From assembly GCA_947044405.1 (NCBI GenBank), contig CAMRHE010000068.1:622001-686000 (forward strand): DNA of 64,000 nt, read 5' to 3'. The notes beneath the pieces are model-generated. The model was not told where the DNA came from. It did not search any database and worked only from the letters and a program-made list of their open reading frames with translations. This document shows, piece by piece, positions 13,191 through 24,816 of this stretch (positions are counted from its first letter, which is position 1; each line of letters begins with the position of its first letter). The translations under genes and the position numbers were made by a program. This DNA comes from Leptodactylus fallax (Eukaryota; Chordata; Amphibia; Anura; Leptodactylidae).

Positions 13191-13436
13191 TTGTCTCTGA
13201 AGCGCAGGTCATGTGATCCTGAGGAGGTGGTCACCATGTCCTTGACCTGTGGTAGAGTGGTCTCCTCCAGCTGTGTCCTATAGTCATTGTGGACACAGCG
13301 AGACCCCCGCTCTGGTATAGAGATCTGCAGATACAAAAATATACCTGGTCACGACTGAACATGGAGCAGCGGAATATTACATATAAGTGACATACAATAT
13401 ACACCCGGTCACTGCTGGTCATTATAGTCCTCTTAC

Positions 13437-13683
13437 CTGGATTATATACTTGGTCCGTGGTGCTGAGGACCAATCCTTTCTTGCGGGGTCATTGGTGAGA
13501 TTAGGAGATCTTGGACTCTGCGCCTCAGTTTCTTTATTACAGACCTCTGGTGACATGGAGGATCCGATCTGCTGCAATGTTCTCCAGAACCCCAGGATAA
13601 TCTTCTACAAGAACAGTGACCGCTGGATACAGACTGAGCTCCGTGGTGTAGAGAGCGACACCAACACTTGCTTTATATTCATT
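13437..13683 (-). other. Possible spliced 3' exon of the protease transcript
   Basis: On the minus strand a good donor (CG/GTAAGT) ends a segment at 13,807. A strong pyrimidine tract ending cttttcttccag precedes 13,683, and another donor (CAG/GTAAGAG) follows 13,437. The exon is about 247 bp. One frame stays open for 48 codons (starting NEYKASVGVALYTT) before TAA. A further acceptor (tttttgtatctgcag) opens a third segment at about 13,326. These look like real splice sites, but no transcript evidence is available. Confidence 0.4.
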
Positions 13684-13977
13684 CTGGAAGAAAAGGGGAA
13701 AACAATGAAGATCAGACCCCTCCCTATAATAGCAGTGACCCCCCCCATCATTTATTACAACCAGTATATTAATGGAATCATCTTAGATAAGTCAATGGTT
13801 ACTTACCGGTGACAGCAGGTCTGTGGGCGGTCGTCCAGTACCAGGGTCACTGGTGATTCTCAGGGTTGGCAGTGTCTGCAGCTCTGGGGAGGATCCTGGT
13901 CTGTCTCAGGTCCCGCTGAAGGTCAGGGCGATCACTTGGCCCATCATGAACTCTACATGTCGTCCGACATGGAGTCA

Positions 13978-15312
13978 CTAATTGACCATTCTGGGGAATC
14001 CTGTGATCCTGCCATTCTGCAGGCAGGATATTAGATGGTGTCTCATTTTTGTGTGGTTATACATGACTGTGGGGTCACCATCTTCTGCCAGAAGCTCGTA
14101 GGCAAACGCTATAGCGAATACCCCACAGTCATAGTCATTTCTCTGCTGATCCACGTTCAGAAATTTCAGGTTCATCAGGGGCTCGGGGACCACGTCACTG
14201 TAGATATTATTGATCTGCTCCCGGATTGATGGAGACAGATTGTTGGTCTTGATGCTGTCGGCCACTTGGATTTTGCCATCTCTGAAGCAGGTGGTCAGCC
14301 AGTGCACCCTGTCCTCATCGTAGTGGATTTGTACCGCTTTTCTTAGTACACTGTAGCCTGGAAAGAGGAGAACGGCGGCGGGCTGCAGGCCATCAAAGTC
14401 CTCATATTGGCATTGTAGGATCTCCTGGGCCTTGTTGATGATGTCATGATCCAGCATGCCGGCCTCTCCTGTACTCCTCAGGATAGATAAGTGCTCTGGA
14501 GACAGCTGGTTCATGTAGTGCTGTCTCCAGGAATCAGGCTTCTCCACTTGGGGTGTTTCCAGCTCCGGGCTCCCTAGAACTTTTGCAGATGGATTAGTAG
14601 TGGGTTCCTCTGCAGATTTTTTGGCTGGTGGGAAGGTCCCGGGCTGACTGTACTTGGAGGTGGGTGATTTTCTTTTACGGCTGACTCTGGGAGCTTCACC
14701 TGACGCCTTCACAATGTTTTCATCAGGCACGGCCATTTTTACATCCATGGTTTTAGTTGTCTCTAGATTTAGGAAGGAGACGTCACCTCTCACTGCTGGA
14801 CCTTGTTTTGGACGAGTCTTTACATTGCGTCGTCTCTTTTGGGTCTTTGTCTTTTTAGCAGGCGGTGGCTCTTGGACATGGAATGGCTCCGCAGCATCAA
14901 TGTCCCGGGGTATTTTCTGTGGACGTTCTCCACTTTCTGTCTTTTCTCCCAGGGGCAGAGCTTGTGGTATAAGGGGCCCCTGATGTGCAGTTTTTGGATC
15001 AGCAGTAAATTCTCCACTTTTTGTAATGCTTGCAGTGGAGTCAATGTCCCCTACTACGTAGGTCGGTGTCTTCTCACCTGTGTCTTGGCTGATGGCGCGA
15101 TCTTTAGGTTTTTTCAGCGCTACTGACCTGAGGAAGCTCCTGACCTGTGTTATGGATTTTTTGGCCAAGAAGCTGGAATTCCTCATCAGGGTTCTCCATT
15201 TTGGGTAGATTTTCCTGATTCGGGTCAGAATGAAGGAGCCAATCGACTTGCAGGATGAGAGACCGGTGACCAGCAGCCGCTGGGCACGATAGCGACGTCC
15301 ATGAATCCTCAT
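13978..15312 (-). CDS. C48/Ulp1-like cysteine protease, single coding exon
   Basis: Predicted SUMO/ubiquitin-like-protein protease of 444 aa, read from the first ATG (MRIHGRRYRAQ). The frame is open 21 codons further 5', but only from a GTG, so an upstream spliced start is also possible. The N-terminal half is basic and low in complexity, with nuclear-localisation-like stretches (KKTKTQKRRRNVK, SRKRKSP). The C-terminal ~200 residues carry the C48 catalytic order: His in VHWLTTCF, Asp in QVADS, Gln in VDQQRND and Cys in YDCGVFAIAFAYEL. All four key residues are present, so it may be active. The uninterrupted frame and absence of introns suggest a transposon-linked or retro-copied family and not a classical SENP gene, which has many exons. 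The substrate is unknown. The domain call is firm; the gene identity is not. Confidence 0.75.
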   Translation of the reverse strand: MRIHGRRYRAQRLLVTGLSSCKSIGSFILTRIRKIYPKWRTLMRNSSFLAKKSITQVRSFLRSVALKKPKDRAISQDTGEKTPTYVVGDIDSTASITKSGEFTADPKTAHQGPLIPQALPLGEKTESGERPQKIPRDIDAAEPFHVQEPPPAKKTKTQKRRRNVKTRPKQGPAVRGDVSFLNLETTKTMDVKMAVPDENIVKASGEAPRVSRKRKSPTSKYSQPGTFPPAKKSAEEPTTNPSAKVLGSPELETPQVEKPDSWRQHYMNQLSPEHLSILRSTGEAGMLDHDIINKAQEILQCQYEDFDGLQPAAVLLFPGYSVLRKAVQIHYDEDRVHWLTTCFRDGKIQVADSIKTNNLSPSIREQINNIYSDVVPEPLMNLKFLNVDQQRNDYDCGVFAIAFAYELLAEDGDPTVMYNHTKMRHHLISCLQNGRITGFPRMVN

Positions 15313-15426
15313 GATGGCGTCTGTCACGTTTTTTCTTTCTGTATCAGAAGTTGCGTGTATCCGGCGTGGAGTCACACACTGTTATGATGAGCGGGCTCTG
15401 AGCTCAGGCCTCTTACTGACTGAGGT

Positions 15427-15488
15427 CATTGTGATGTCATCACCGCTCCAGGTCCAGAACATTCCATGCAGATTGTGACATCACAATG
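15427..15488. promoter_or_regulatory. CRE-like inverted pair upstream of the protease ORF
   Basis: CATTGTGATGTCA at 15,427-15,439 and its exact reverse complement TGACATCACAATG at 15,476-15,488 flank 36 bp. They lie about 115-175 bp upstream of the ATG on the minus strand. TGACATCA resembles a variant CRE/ATF site. The regulatory role is inferred. Confidence 0.4.
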
Positions 15489-15770
15489 CTCTTCCAGGAT
15501 GAAGGCCAAACTATTTTAACCTCTTAATGACCACAATCAAGTGATAAATAATTAAGATTTGTGGATTTTGTTTACTTATTGGCTGCACTTTTTTTTTTTT
15601 TTTAAGGATCCAACGGTTTTATTTCTTTACTTTGTCATGACAGATAGGACTTTGTTTCTGCAGTATTTTTACACACGTATGTATTTTAGCAATTTGTTAT
15701 TTAAAAAGTGTTATATATAAATAGGTGCAAAATATTGAAATCAAATCTATATATATGACATCAAACATAC

Positions 15771-16112
15771 TAAGGGTGGGTTCACACCTGCGCTTCAGTC
15801 GGCGAACGGGATTGGCATCGGATACAGACAGGTCAGCGACGCATTGGTTAAAAACCCATTCATTTGAAACCGTTTTTTTTCCTCAGACACGAAGTCCTGC
15901 ATGTCCAACTTTGTTTCCGAGGAAAAAAAACGGCTTTGCAGCGCAGAGGGTGCAATCGGACACCCTCGCATTACTTTAAAAACCCATTCAAATGAATGGG
16001 TTTTTAAGCAATGCATCGCTGACCTGTCTGTATCCGATGCCAATCCCGTTCGCCGAGATTTTCTCTCGGATTGGCAACGGACGGACTGAAGCGCAGGTGT
16101 GAACCCACCTTA
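15771..16112. mobile_element. Palindromic MITE, 342 bp
   Basis: The left end TAAGGGTGGGTTCACACCTG and the right end CAGGTGTGAACCCACCTTAA form long inverted repeats that continue through 'cgcttcagtc'. The two halves are self-complementary over much of their length (including 'cggatacagacaggtcagcg'). The right flank reads TTAA and the left CTAA, which fits a decayed TTAA target duplication. Confidence 0.75.
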
Positions 16113-16779
16113 AACCTTAAAAAAGTATTTACCCAAACTAATCACTCTTTATGTATACAGGTCTTCTAATATTTACTTATCGCCTGGACCGCAGCTGCAG
16201 AAGGATTTTTGGATTGAAAAAGGGTCCGATGGTAACAAAATAAAATATTTAAGTTTCCAGAAAATTGCATAGCTGTATTAAACATTATCATTAAAATGTA
16301 ATAAAAAAATATATATAAAAATAAAAAAATATTTGCTTCATTATGTCTAGGCTGCTGTCTATGCAATGAATTTCTATGAGAAAAATCTCACTGCAAATAT
16401 GTCTTTTTGGGGGAAAAAATGGAAAATGTGGCGTGCAGATGACGGCGGTCGTTCTCCTGCACATCATCTACTCAGCACATCACAGGCTGCAAGTGATTCA
16501 GCCGCCTGACCCATGGTCATCATCATCCAGTCTGCTAGGTCGTATACTCAGCAAATCGACAGGATTAGTCTCCGTACAGATATGGGGAAAACAGGAAAAA
16601 AAAAAAAAAGCAAAGATTCATTAGTAATACCCAGTCAAGAAGGGGTGCAAATACACAGATGCCAGACCCAGTCATAATAATACCAGTGACAGCAACTATA
16701 TCCTATATGAGCTCGGGATACACTGACCTCAATAGGAAAGAGGCGGCAAATATTGAAATCTTGGCTTAAAGCTTTTAAC

Positions 16780-16781
<2 letters not shown>

Positions 16782-16832
<51 letters not shown>

Positions 16833-16834
16833 TA

Positions 16835-16883
<49 letters not shown>

Positions 16884-16908
16884 CACACACACACACACAC
16901 ACACACAC
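16782..16908. repeat. (TA)n-(CA)n compound microsatellite
   Basis: Two long TA blocks separated by a short cacagtatatatg-like break, followed by about 13 CA units. Confidence 0.95.
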
Positions 16909-16989
16909 GGGTCTCTATATACTGGTCTCTATACTCATTGAACCTTGCTGAATACTGCCTTATGTGTATATACTGTATTACTTTATACA

Positions 16990-17590
16990 GTGCACAGAAG
17001 GTAAATAGTGCCTAATTGTGTCCACATAGTACAAAATTGTGCCAAAATAGTGTCAAATACTGTCACATATAGTGTTTACATAGTACAAAATTGTGTGACA
17101 AATAGTATCCTCATAATACCAAATAGTGCCTAGATACAAAATGATGCCATATATAGTACCAAACCATGAACATAGAGCCTAATAGTGTGCACATACGGCC
17201 AAATACTGCACATGTAGTACCAAATAGCGTCCACATAGCACCAAATTGAGCAAACATTATGCCAAATACTATCCATATAAAACTAAATAATGTCCACATT
17301 CTGCCTAGTAGTGTCCACATAGTGCCAAATAGTGTCTGCATACTGCCAAATACTGACATATAGTACCAAATAGTATCCACATAGTACAAAATACTGTTCA
17401 TATAGCACCAAATAGTGTCAACCTAGTAACAAATTGTGCAAACATAGTGCTAAATAACACCCACATAGTGCAAAATGCTGCACATGTAGTATCAAATAGT
17501 GTCCAAGTAGTACCAAGTTATTCCATCATAATGCCAAATACGTTCCATACAGTACCAAATAGTTGCCACATACGTTGCAGTAGTTTTTTC
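16990..17590. repeat. Degenerate minisatellite, about 20-bp unit
   Basis: Repeats of 'tccacatagtaccaaatagt' type with heavy divergence and indels. No coding content. Confidence 0.8.
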
Positions 17591-18299
17591 CCCTGTATGT
17601 GCACTTATGTTAATAACCACATAGATAACAATTCCCAAATACACCTCCATGGACCTCCTGCGCTGTTATTACAGATGGTTCCAGCACTGTCATTGTTGTC
17701 AGGTCACTTAGAAGTTGTGACTTTTTGGGGGCAGATGTTTGGCGTCACACATATGATGTGATAAAAGAAACCGTATGTAACACGGAGCTCGCAAAACATA
17801 TCATGTGGCAATAGCCTGGGGCAGAACAGACAGTTGTCAAGTGACACCTGTGATAGTCAGGTAGTCGCCATCTGTATGAATACATTAAACATATCCTTTA
17901 AATGATGGCGCCTGCCCAAAGTACTACAAGAAGGGCACCGGAGTATTCCACATGAACATTAGCTTCAGTATAGCCCCTGACACCGAGAGAGGAAGCCCCG
18001 GAGCAACCGGAGAATGGACCTGTACAGAGCAGCAATATAGGGCAGTGTTCTTCTGATATCATATAAAATACTATATATAAACCAGGAGCTATTCCTATTC
18101 AGTCACCTGTCAGCATCAACAAGAAGGTAACGCTGCAGCAATGACAGGTCTGGTTATAGAGTCAGGTCCCGAACACAATTTTAACAGGTTCCTGCTGCAT
18201 ACATCCCTTACTTCTGCATACCGCCCCGAATTCAGCAGGACAGTCCCAGATTTCAGGTGCTGTCCCATTGCCCCAGGCAATAATACTTATCTTGCCCTT
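17591..18299. other. Intergenic DNA, no gene seen
   Basis: No recognisable feature between two tandem-repeat blocks. Confidence 0.4.
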
Positions 18300-18600
18300 A
18301 TTTTTATATATACTGTGCGGGGGCTACAATGAGGGGGCATTATAGTGCGGGGGCCACAATGACAGGGCATTATTTATACTGTGAGGGGGTCTTAATGAGG
18401 GGGAGTTATAGTGCAGGGACTACAATGAGGGAACATTATACTATGGAGGCAACAATGGGGTCATTATACTGTGAGGGGGTCACAAGGGGAAATGTTATAC
18501 TGGGTGGGGCCACAAGGGTACATGATGTTTTGTAAAGGCCACAAGGGGGCATAATACTGTATGAGGACACTAAAGCATTATCCTGTGTCGGGGGTCACTA
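18300..18600. repeat. Degenerate minisatellite, gggggccacaatgagg type
   Basis: Units containing 'cattatagtgcgggggccac' vary from about 28 to 37 bp. A related short array of ggggcataataccgtgtgca units is at 25,251-25,380. Confidence 0.7.
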
Positions 18601-19540
18601 AAAGGGTATTCTATTGAATTGGAGCAAAAAGGAAATGGGTGGGAATGGGAGGTGCCAAAGGTGGCATGAGGCGTGGCTTATGATATGTAAAGATGCAGTG
18701 CAGATTTTATCCTGGAAAGTTGGGAGGTAAGTAGCTGTAAGACAAGACCTAATGCTAGGTTCACACTTGTGCCTGGGTGTCCGTTGTTCTGGTCTGTCAG
18801 AGGCAGCTACATCATTTTAGGGCACTTCTGGGACCCTATGGTGCTTTGTTCTGACTACCGCCTGTCTGTAACACCTTCACCCACTTTAGAAACCCCCCAC
18901 TTTACGAAGACCCCCAACTCCTTACACTAGTGCCCCCATGTAGGGATGGACAACCTGATCATCCAGACTACCTATCTGGGTCCTAGTGCCCACCAGATGA
19001 AGCTGACAGTTGTCTCCATACACATATCAATAATATATACAGATGCAGCAAAGTTTAACTTGATACTCAGCATGTTAAATACAATGTTGCAACAAACATA
19101 TCCACAATGGCTGAGTTGCCACAGGTAACGGTATCTTTTATTTGTGCTCTTCATCATGTAATTGACATGGAATAATATTACCACATATAACGCTTTACTG
19201 CGGCCGCAAGCCTTCCAATTAATCCTATACGCCGCCATAAAACCATTTACTAGCTGGCAAGAATTAACCTTTGCAATTCTGGCCGCTGACTGCTGATACA
19301 TGTCATGGTAAGCGGCTCTCCCTAAGGACCCCAGGGGTTAATGGATAAGACAGCTGCAGTGTAATAGCATTGTAATCCGGGTGCCCTGGAGGGCTAGTTA
19401 GAGAGACAGAGAGAGAAGTGAGCAGCTGTGCCTTTAAATACCATTTCCTTCTATTGTATTTGAATGGTGATCAGGAAAAAGGAAATGAAAGCAAAGGGGC
19501 AGAGCTAAGGAGGCAATGCTGCAAGGGGACAGCGCTCCGC

Positions 19541-19548
19541 TATATAAG
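19541..19548 (+). promoter_or_regulatory. TATA box of the LMO2 proximal promoter
   Basis: TATATAAG lies about 255 bp upstream of the LMO2 ATG, which places a likely start site near 19,570 and leaves a 5' UTR of about 230 nt. Just upstream are an E-box CAGCTG near 19,424 and Ets-like TTCC/GGAAAT motifs at 19,440-19,490. These fit a haematopoietic/endothelial gene, but binding is inferred. Confidence 0.55.
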
Positions 19549-19801
19549 TGACAGGGACACAGGCGTCCCTGCCAGACCTTCCCTTCAGCGGCTGGGAATA
19601 CAGATGTGGCTGCAGAGCGATGGAGAAGGGGCAGCGGGCATCTCCATTCACTGACACTAGGAGTTGGGGGACAAGCTCGGTCATTGGGGGACACCGCTGC
19701 GTGGACTGGTGACGGCGGAATCCCTCATCGTGGTTTTTGCTGGGAAAGAAGACGACGGATCATTGTGTGGACAATAAGGGACAAGACACAGGAGAAGGCA
19801 A

Positions 19802-20588
19802 ATGTCATCAGCCATAGAGAGGAAGACCCTGGACCCTGCAGAGTAAGCAAACATGGGGGTGTCGGATTGTTATAGCACATGGCGTCGGGGAGGTGAAGGG
19901 GTGGTCAAGTCATTGAGGTCCGGGGGTATAGAAGCAAGGGGGACGGAGTTGGGATAGGTGACAGAATTGGGAGATGACTGGTGAAATGAAAGATGGTGGG
20001 CAGTGGTTTGTATTGGGGCTGAAGTAGATTATATGGGGATGAGTGGGCAGCGTGAGGGTCAAATGTAGCACTGGTTAGAGGGACTGTGTGATAGGTGCGG
20101 GTGTATATGTAGGTGGACACGACTTTTCGGCACAACTGTTGCACTTAGAATTATCCTATTGTATATCATGCCATGGCTGTGCCAACTGTACCCAACTCTC
20201 CGTCATCTAATGGTATGTAGTGCACATTGTATCCCAGCTGTCTTCTAGGTGGGGAGCGTGTGTACAGATGTTTACATAGCTGGGTGTTATAGATCTAGCG
20301 GAGCTGAGTTTGCCATTTGGCTCGACTTGTTGTGATCTCAGGATGTGTTTTCTGCAGCTTTATACAGGAGTGGAAGGAAAATTTACGGAGATAACAGAGA
20401 GTTAACACAAATGGCATGAAGAGCAAACTCAGCTCTGCTACATGACTGTGTCATTAACCCTGCAACGCCTGGAATAAGGCTATAGATGTGACAGAAAGTA
20501 GTTTTGTTATCCTGTCCATGAGGGTGGCACATTGATTTAGGTCCATAAATATAGAAAAAAATACATGATAGAGATGTATAGATATGAA

Positions 20589-20638
<50 letters not shown>

Positions 20639-23600
20639 GAGATAGATAGATAGACTGACTTTCTAATAACTTATCAGACCAGAACAGAACTTTGTATTTT
20701 TGCCATAGCTGCTTTTATGACTCCATGATCTCCTAGACTGTAATAATCTATATAGGGACAGGCTTAGTATTGTAGAGTTTGGGGATCACTTGGACTTTTT
20801 TGGTGTGGTCTGACAGTAAGAACTTTCATAGACATCAGCAGAAAAACATCCCAATACAAATCAGTGTCTTATTCCCACCTGGGATTTGCCCAGCCCTGCT
20901 GTAAGCATACAGTATAATGTAGTCCTCTCCTTCGGTTTCCAATCCCATCATGTATAGTTATCAATAAGCAGAGCACCTTCAGAGACATTGGCAGTGAAAC
21001 GTGTTCACACTGGTGTCTATGCAGGTTTATATCAATGCATTACCATGGATGACACATAGGGGGCGCACTATGAAATCCTCCAGTTAGGTATATACATAGG
21101 TAATGTCTAAGTAATGCTCTAGTCTTATATATCCACAATTGAAATTCTGCCCCCAAGTGCTAATCTTGGGGGCCATGGTCCAAGGAGGGGACACCATTGT
21201 TTGCTCATCCATTGGGGCTTGTCTGGATTATTGAATTCATTTTCATATACTCTATTCTAAATTAATAGAGGGGGTCTCACCTTCTTGACCCTTATTTATT
21301 ACCCTTTTAACAACAAAGAGTGTCTCCCTCTCTGGAGGACCCAACATGTCCTGCATATCATAGACAGCCTATTGATTACAAAGGACACTGTGCAATACTT
21401 CATCTCTCCTGTGGTGGTGCTGTGGGGAAATTAATCACTTGCTGCCGCGGTTTATAGCTGATCGCTACGGATCTCACTAGTAGGATGTCATATGAAAGTA
21501 GGAGAATCTTCTAAGAAAAAAGGAATTGTCCAAAAACCACCTGGAAAATTACAAATGGACCATCCAGGAGATGAAGAGGCACAGTACTGTCTTAGCAATA
21601 CTGGAACTTCGTTACAGTGTTACAGTGATTTAAGGACACTTGTTACGATACGTCACCAGTGACCATGCTAAGATGACCCTTTACCGAGACTATCCAGCTG
21701 GTGGTGGTCACTCTTCAAAAATGGTCAGGGGCCGAATAGGCAAATTACCTAAAAACCATTGATTGGTCTGACTCCTATTATTACACATCAGTACATTTTA
21801 GAGCCTGGAGGGTGGAACAATGTGATATAATGATATGTTATATAAGGTTGTGATAAGGTTCTGATACAGTACTGTACTGACAATACTTTTATTAGCTGTT
21901 TGGAAATTTTTGCCAAAAAGTTGTGGAGTGTTTTTATATTTTTGGGCAGAAATATTGGAGTTTTTCACTTAACGGGTTGTTACGAAATATTCTGTGTTCA
22001 CAATGTCCCTGGGGTCAGGATACAAGACAGAGACCATGTGTTACCCTCGTCACGCCACGTGCTATTATGTGTCGCTTGTCGATGACTTGTCTTTCCTGCT
22101 GGATAGTCAGAAGTGAAATTTAGTAGGGAGACACGCACCATGTACTCTGCCCCCGTAATGTGGGTAATACAGCTAGTGTGTAATATGGCCTATGTTGCCT
22201 TCTAGCTGCAGGGTTCTGCGGCTAAAAGATTTGGGCTATGCTGAAGTGCACAAAGCCTCGTAGTTGGAATTTTTTGGGTGGAATTTGTCATCTCACATTG
22301 ACCTATATGAATGTTTATTCCCAACAGTGAGCCAGTGGATGAAGTTCTGCAGATCCCACCCTCACTGCTGACATGTGGGGGCTGCCAGCAAAATATCGGG
22401 GATCGCTATTTCCTAAAGGCCATCGACCAATATTGGCACGAGGACTGTCTGAGCTGTGACCTGTGTGGATGCCGCTTAGGAGAAGTCGGGAGGAGACTTT
22501 ACTACAAATTAGGACGCAAGTTGTGCCGGAGAGATTATCTAAGGTAGAAGAAAAACATTTGACATAGTTCATGGTATTATTATACATTCTGCTAAAGTCC
22601 ACCATTCTACATAGTACGGTCCTTCGTTCTACATAGTATGGTCCATCTTTCTACATTGTACAATCCATCATCCTACATCGTACTTTATTGAATAATCCAT
22701 CATTCTACACTGTACAGTCCATGTTGTATTCCATTCTACACAGTACGTTCCTTCGTTCTACATAGTACCGTCCATTATTCTACATAGTATGGTCCATCAT
22801 TCTACATTGTACAATCCATCATTCTACATAGTATGGTCCATCATCCTGTATTTTACAATCCATCATCCTACATAGTACCATCCATCATTCTTACATAGTA
22901 TGGTCCATCATTCTACATTGCACAATCCATCATCCTACGTTGTACAGTCCATGTTGTATTCCATTCTACACAGTATGTTCCTTCGTTCTACATAGTACAG
23001 TGCATCATTCTACATTGTACAATCCATCATCCTACATAGTACCGTACATCATTCTAGATAGTATGGTCCATCATCCTACATTGTACAGTCCATTGTACTT
23101 TATTGAACAATCCATCATTCTACATTGTACAGTCCATGTTGTATTCCATTCAACACAGCACGTTCCTTCGTTCTACATAGTATCATCCATTATTCTACAT
23201 TGTACAATCCATCATCATACATAGTACCATCCATCATTCTACATAGTATGGTCCATCATTCTACATTGCACAATCCATCATCCTACATTGTACAGTCCAT
23301 GTTGTATTCCATTCTACACAGTACGTTCCTTCATTCTACATAGCACCGTCCATCATTCTACATAGTATGGTCCATCATCCTACATTGTACAGTCCATTGC
23401 ACTTTATTGAACAATCCATCATTCTACATTGTATAGTCCATGTTGTATTACATTCTACATTGAACGGTCCAATGTTCTACATAGTATGGTCCACCATTCT
23501 ACATTGTACAATCCACCATTCTACATTGTACGGTCCTTCATTTCTGCATAGTACAGTCCATCATTCTACATAGTACCGTCCATCATTACAATCTTGATCA

Positions 23601-23914
23601 TGAATAGTTATAGAGCTATACAGATATGACAATGACAATACCTCCCATTTTAGGTGCACCTCCTAACAGTAACCTATTTGATTCCCTTGCACAGGCTTTT
23701 TGGCCAGGACGGTCTTTGTGCATCATGTGACAAGAGGATCCGAGCCTACGAAATGACCATGCGAGTGAAGGACAAAGTCTACCACCTGGAGTGCTTCAAG
23801 TGCGCGGCTTGTCAGAAACACTTCTGCGTTGGTGACCGCTACCTGCTCATCAACTCGGACATTGTGTGCGAGCAGGACATCTTTGAATGGACCAAACTTA
23901 ACGGGATGATGTAG
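19802..23914 (+). CDS. LMO2: LIM domain only 2 (LMO2), three coding exons
   Basis: Nuclear adaptor of two LIM zinc-binding domains with no DNA-binding domain of its own. Known LMO2 bridges TAL1/E-protein, LDB1 and GATA factors in blood and endothelial development. Coding exons are 19,802-19,842, 22,328-22,543 and 23,695-23,914, joined with correct phase at GT/AG sites, giving 158 aa, the length of human LMO2. Exon 1 encodes [13 protein letters not shown]. Exon 2 holds LIM1 (from Cys30: CGGC, HEDC, CDLC, CRRD). Exon 3 holds LIM2 (CASC, HLECFKC, CEQD) and ends [10 protein letters not shown]. Apart from a few N-terminal and C-terminal substitutions it is nearly identical to the mammalian protein. 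The gene is compact: intron 1 is 2.5 kb and intron 2 is 1.15 kb, almost all minisatellite. Confidence 0.97.
20590..20655. repeat. (GATA)n microsatellite in LMO2 intron 1
   Basis: Near-perfect tetranucleotide run. A second (GATA)n lies at 25,566-25,635 downstream of LMO2. Confidence 0.95.
22600..23590. repeat. Minisatellite filling LMO2 intron 2
   Basis: About 40 diverged copies of a roughly 22-24-bp unit, 'cattctacatagtatggtcc' type, with higher-order blocks (a block containing 'catgttgtattccattctac' recurs four to five times). It occupies almost the whole intron but leaves the splice sites clear. The open frames through it are periodicity artefacts. Confidence 0.9.
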
Positions 23915-24816
23915 CCTTGTGGGGTCCTTCTCAGGTGGAACTCTTTCTCCTACTTTGTCTACTCCATGTAGGCACTAGATAGACCACACTATGACATTCA
24001 CAACTGACATCGAGTCCTAGAACCCAAGTCAAGCCGCACATCCAAGTAGGTCTCCGCTCAGAGAATCCCAAGATGTTTCTACTTCAGTTCTCCTTCTGGT
24101 CCTCTCCATGGTGCTTCTACTTAGACAAGAATAGGACACTATTTAAGTGGTGTCCTCCTATGGGGTATGAACAGAATCAAAAAGACTGCAAACTACTGCA
24201 AAATTTTTGAGACTTTTTGTTTGGGGACAATGTTGTAAACCTAAGCTGCAATTTTTGGCAGTGAATGGAAGTGTAATTTGTATATACCGCTGGCCAATGC
24301 TGGATAATCTATGCAATACGACGTCCTTCTGCTCTTTAGAGAGGTGAATGACCCTGTAAATGTAACTGACGTTCTTCTTCCTATGTGGAGTGGTATATAG
24401 CGTGTGCCCTGAAGCTCTGGGATAGAGGGAAACCTCTAACCTGATATACACTGCATTAAACAAGGCCAGGTTCACATACTTTTATGTGCAATATGTTTAT
24501 TCTTACAGTCTATATTGTAGTCTAGAGCTGCAATCATAATTCTGCTGGAGTTCATTGAAAAGAGTCGACAAGCTTGTAGACAGACACACCCCTAACAGCT
24601 TAGCTGAGTTTGTATAAGGCAGTTTGTAATAATGTATAGCATTGGTTGCAAAAGATGATATTTCTCAGCCTTTACAAGCTTTATGATCACATTAAACTGG
24701 AAGATTTCAGCTCTGAAGCCTGCAGAATTGTGAATGCATTTCAGACATGTTGGATTATATCATGTCTAATTCTAGGAGATATTCTGCCAGGATGTACTCC
24801 TCTCTCCTCACTGAAA
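23915..24816 (+). other. Probable LMO2 3' UTR and downstream DNA
   Basis: Follows the LMO2 stop codon. No canonical AATAAA was seen close by. The variant ATTAAA at about 24,454 and 24,685 could serve, so the transcript end is not fixed. Confidence 0.4.

Noticed and set aside
13387..13812. Plus-strand 141-codon frame containing MEDPICCNVLQNPRIIF
   Set aside because: Reads plausibly, but lies antisense to a segment with good minus-strand splice sites and has no family match or plus-strand splice context that I can support.
22940..23573. Plus-strand frames in LMO2 intron 2
   Set aside because: Explained by the tandem array. The real exons flank it and splice in phase.
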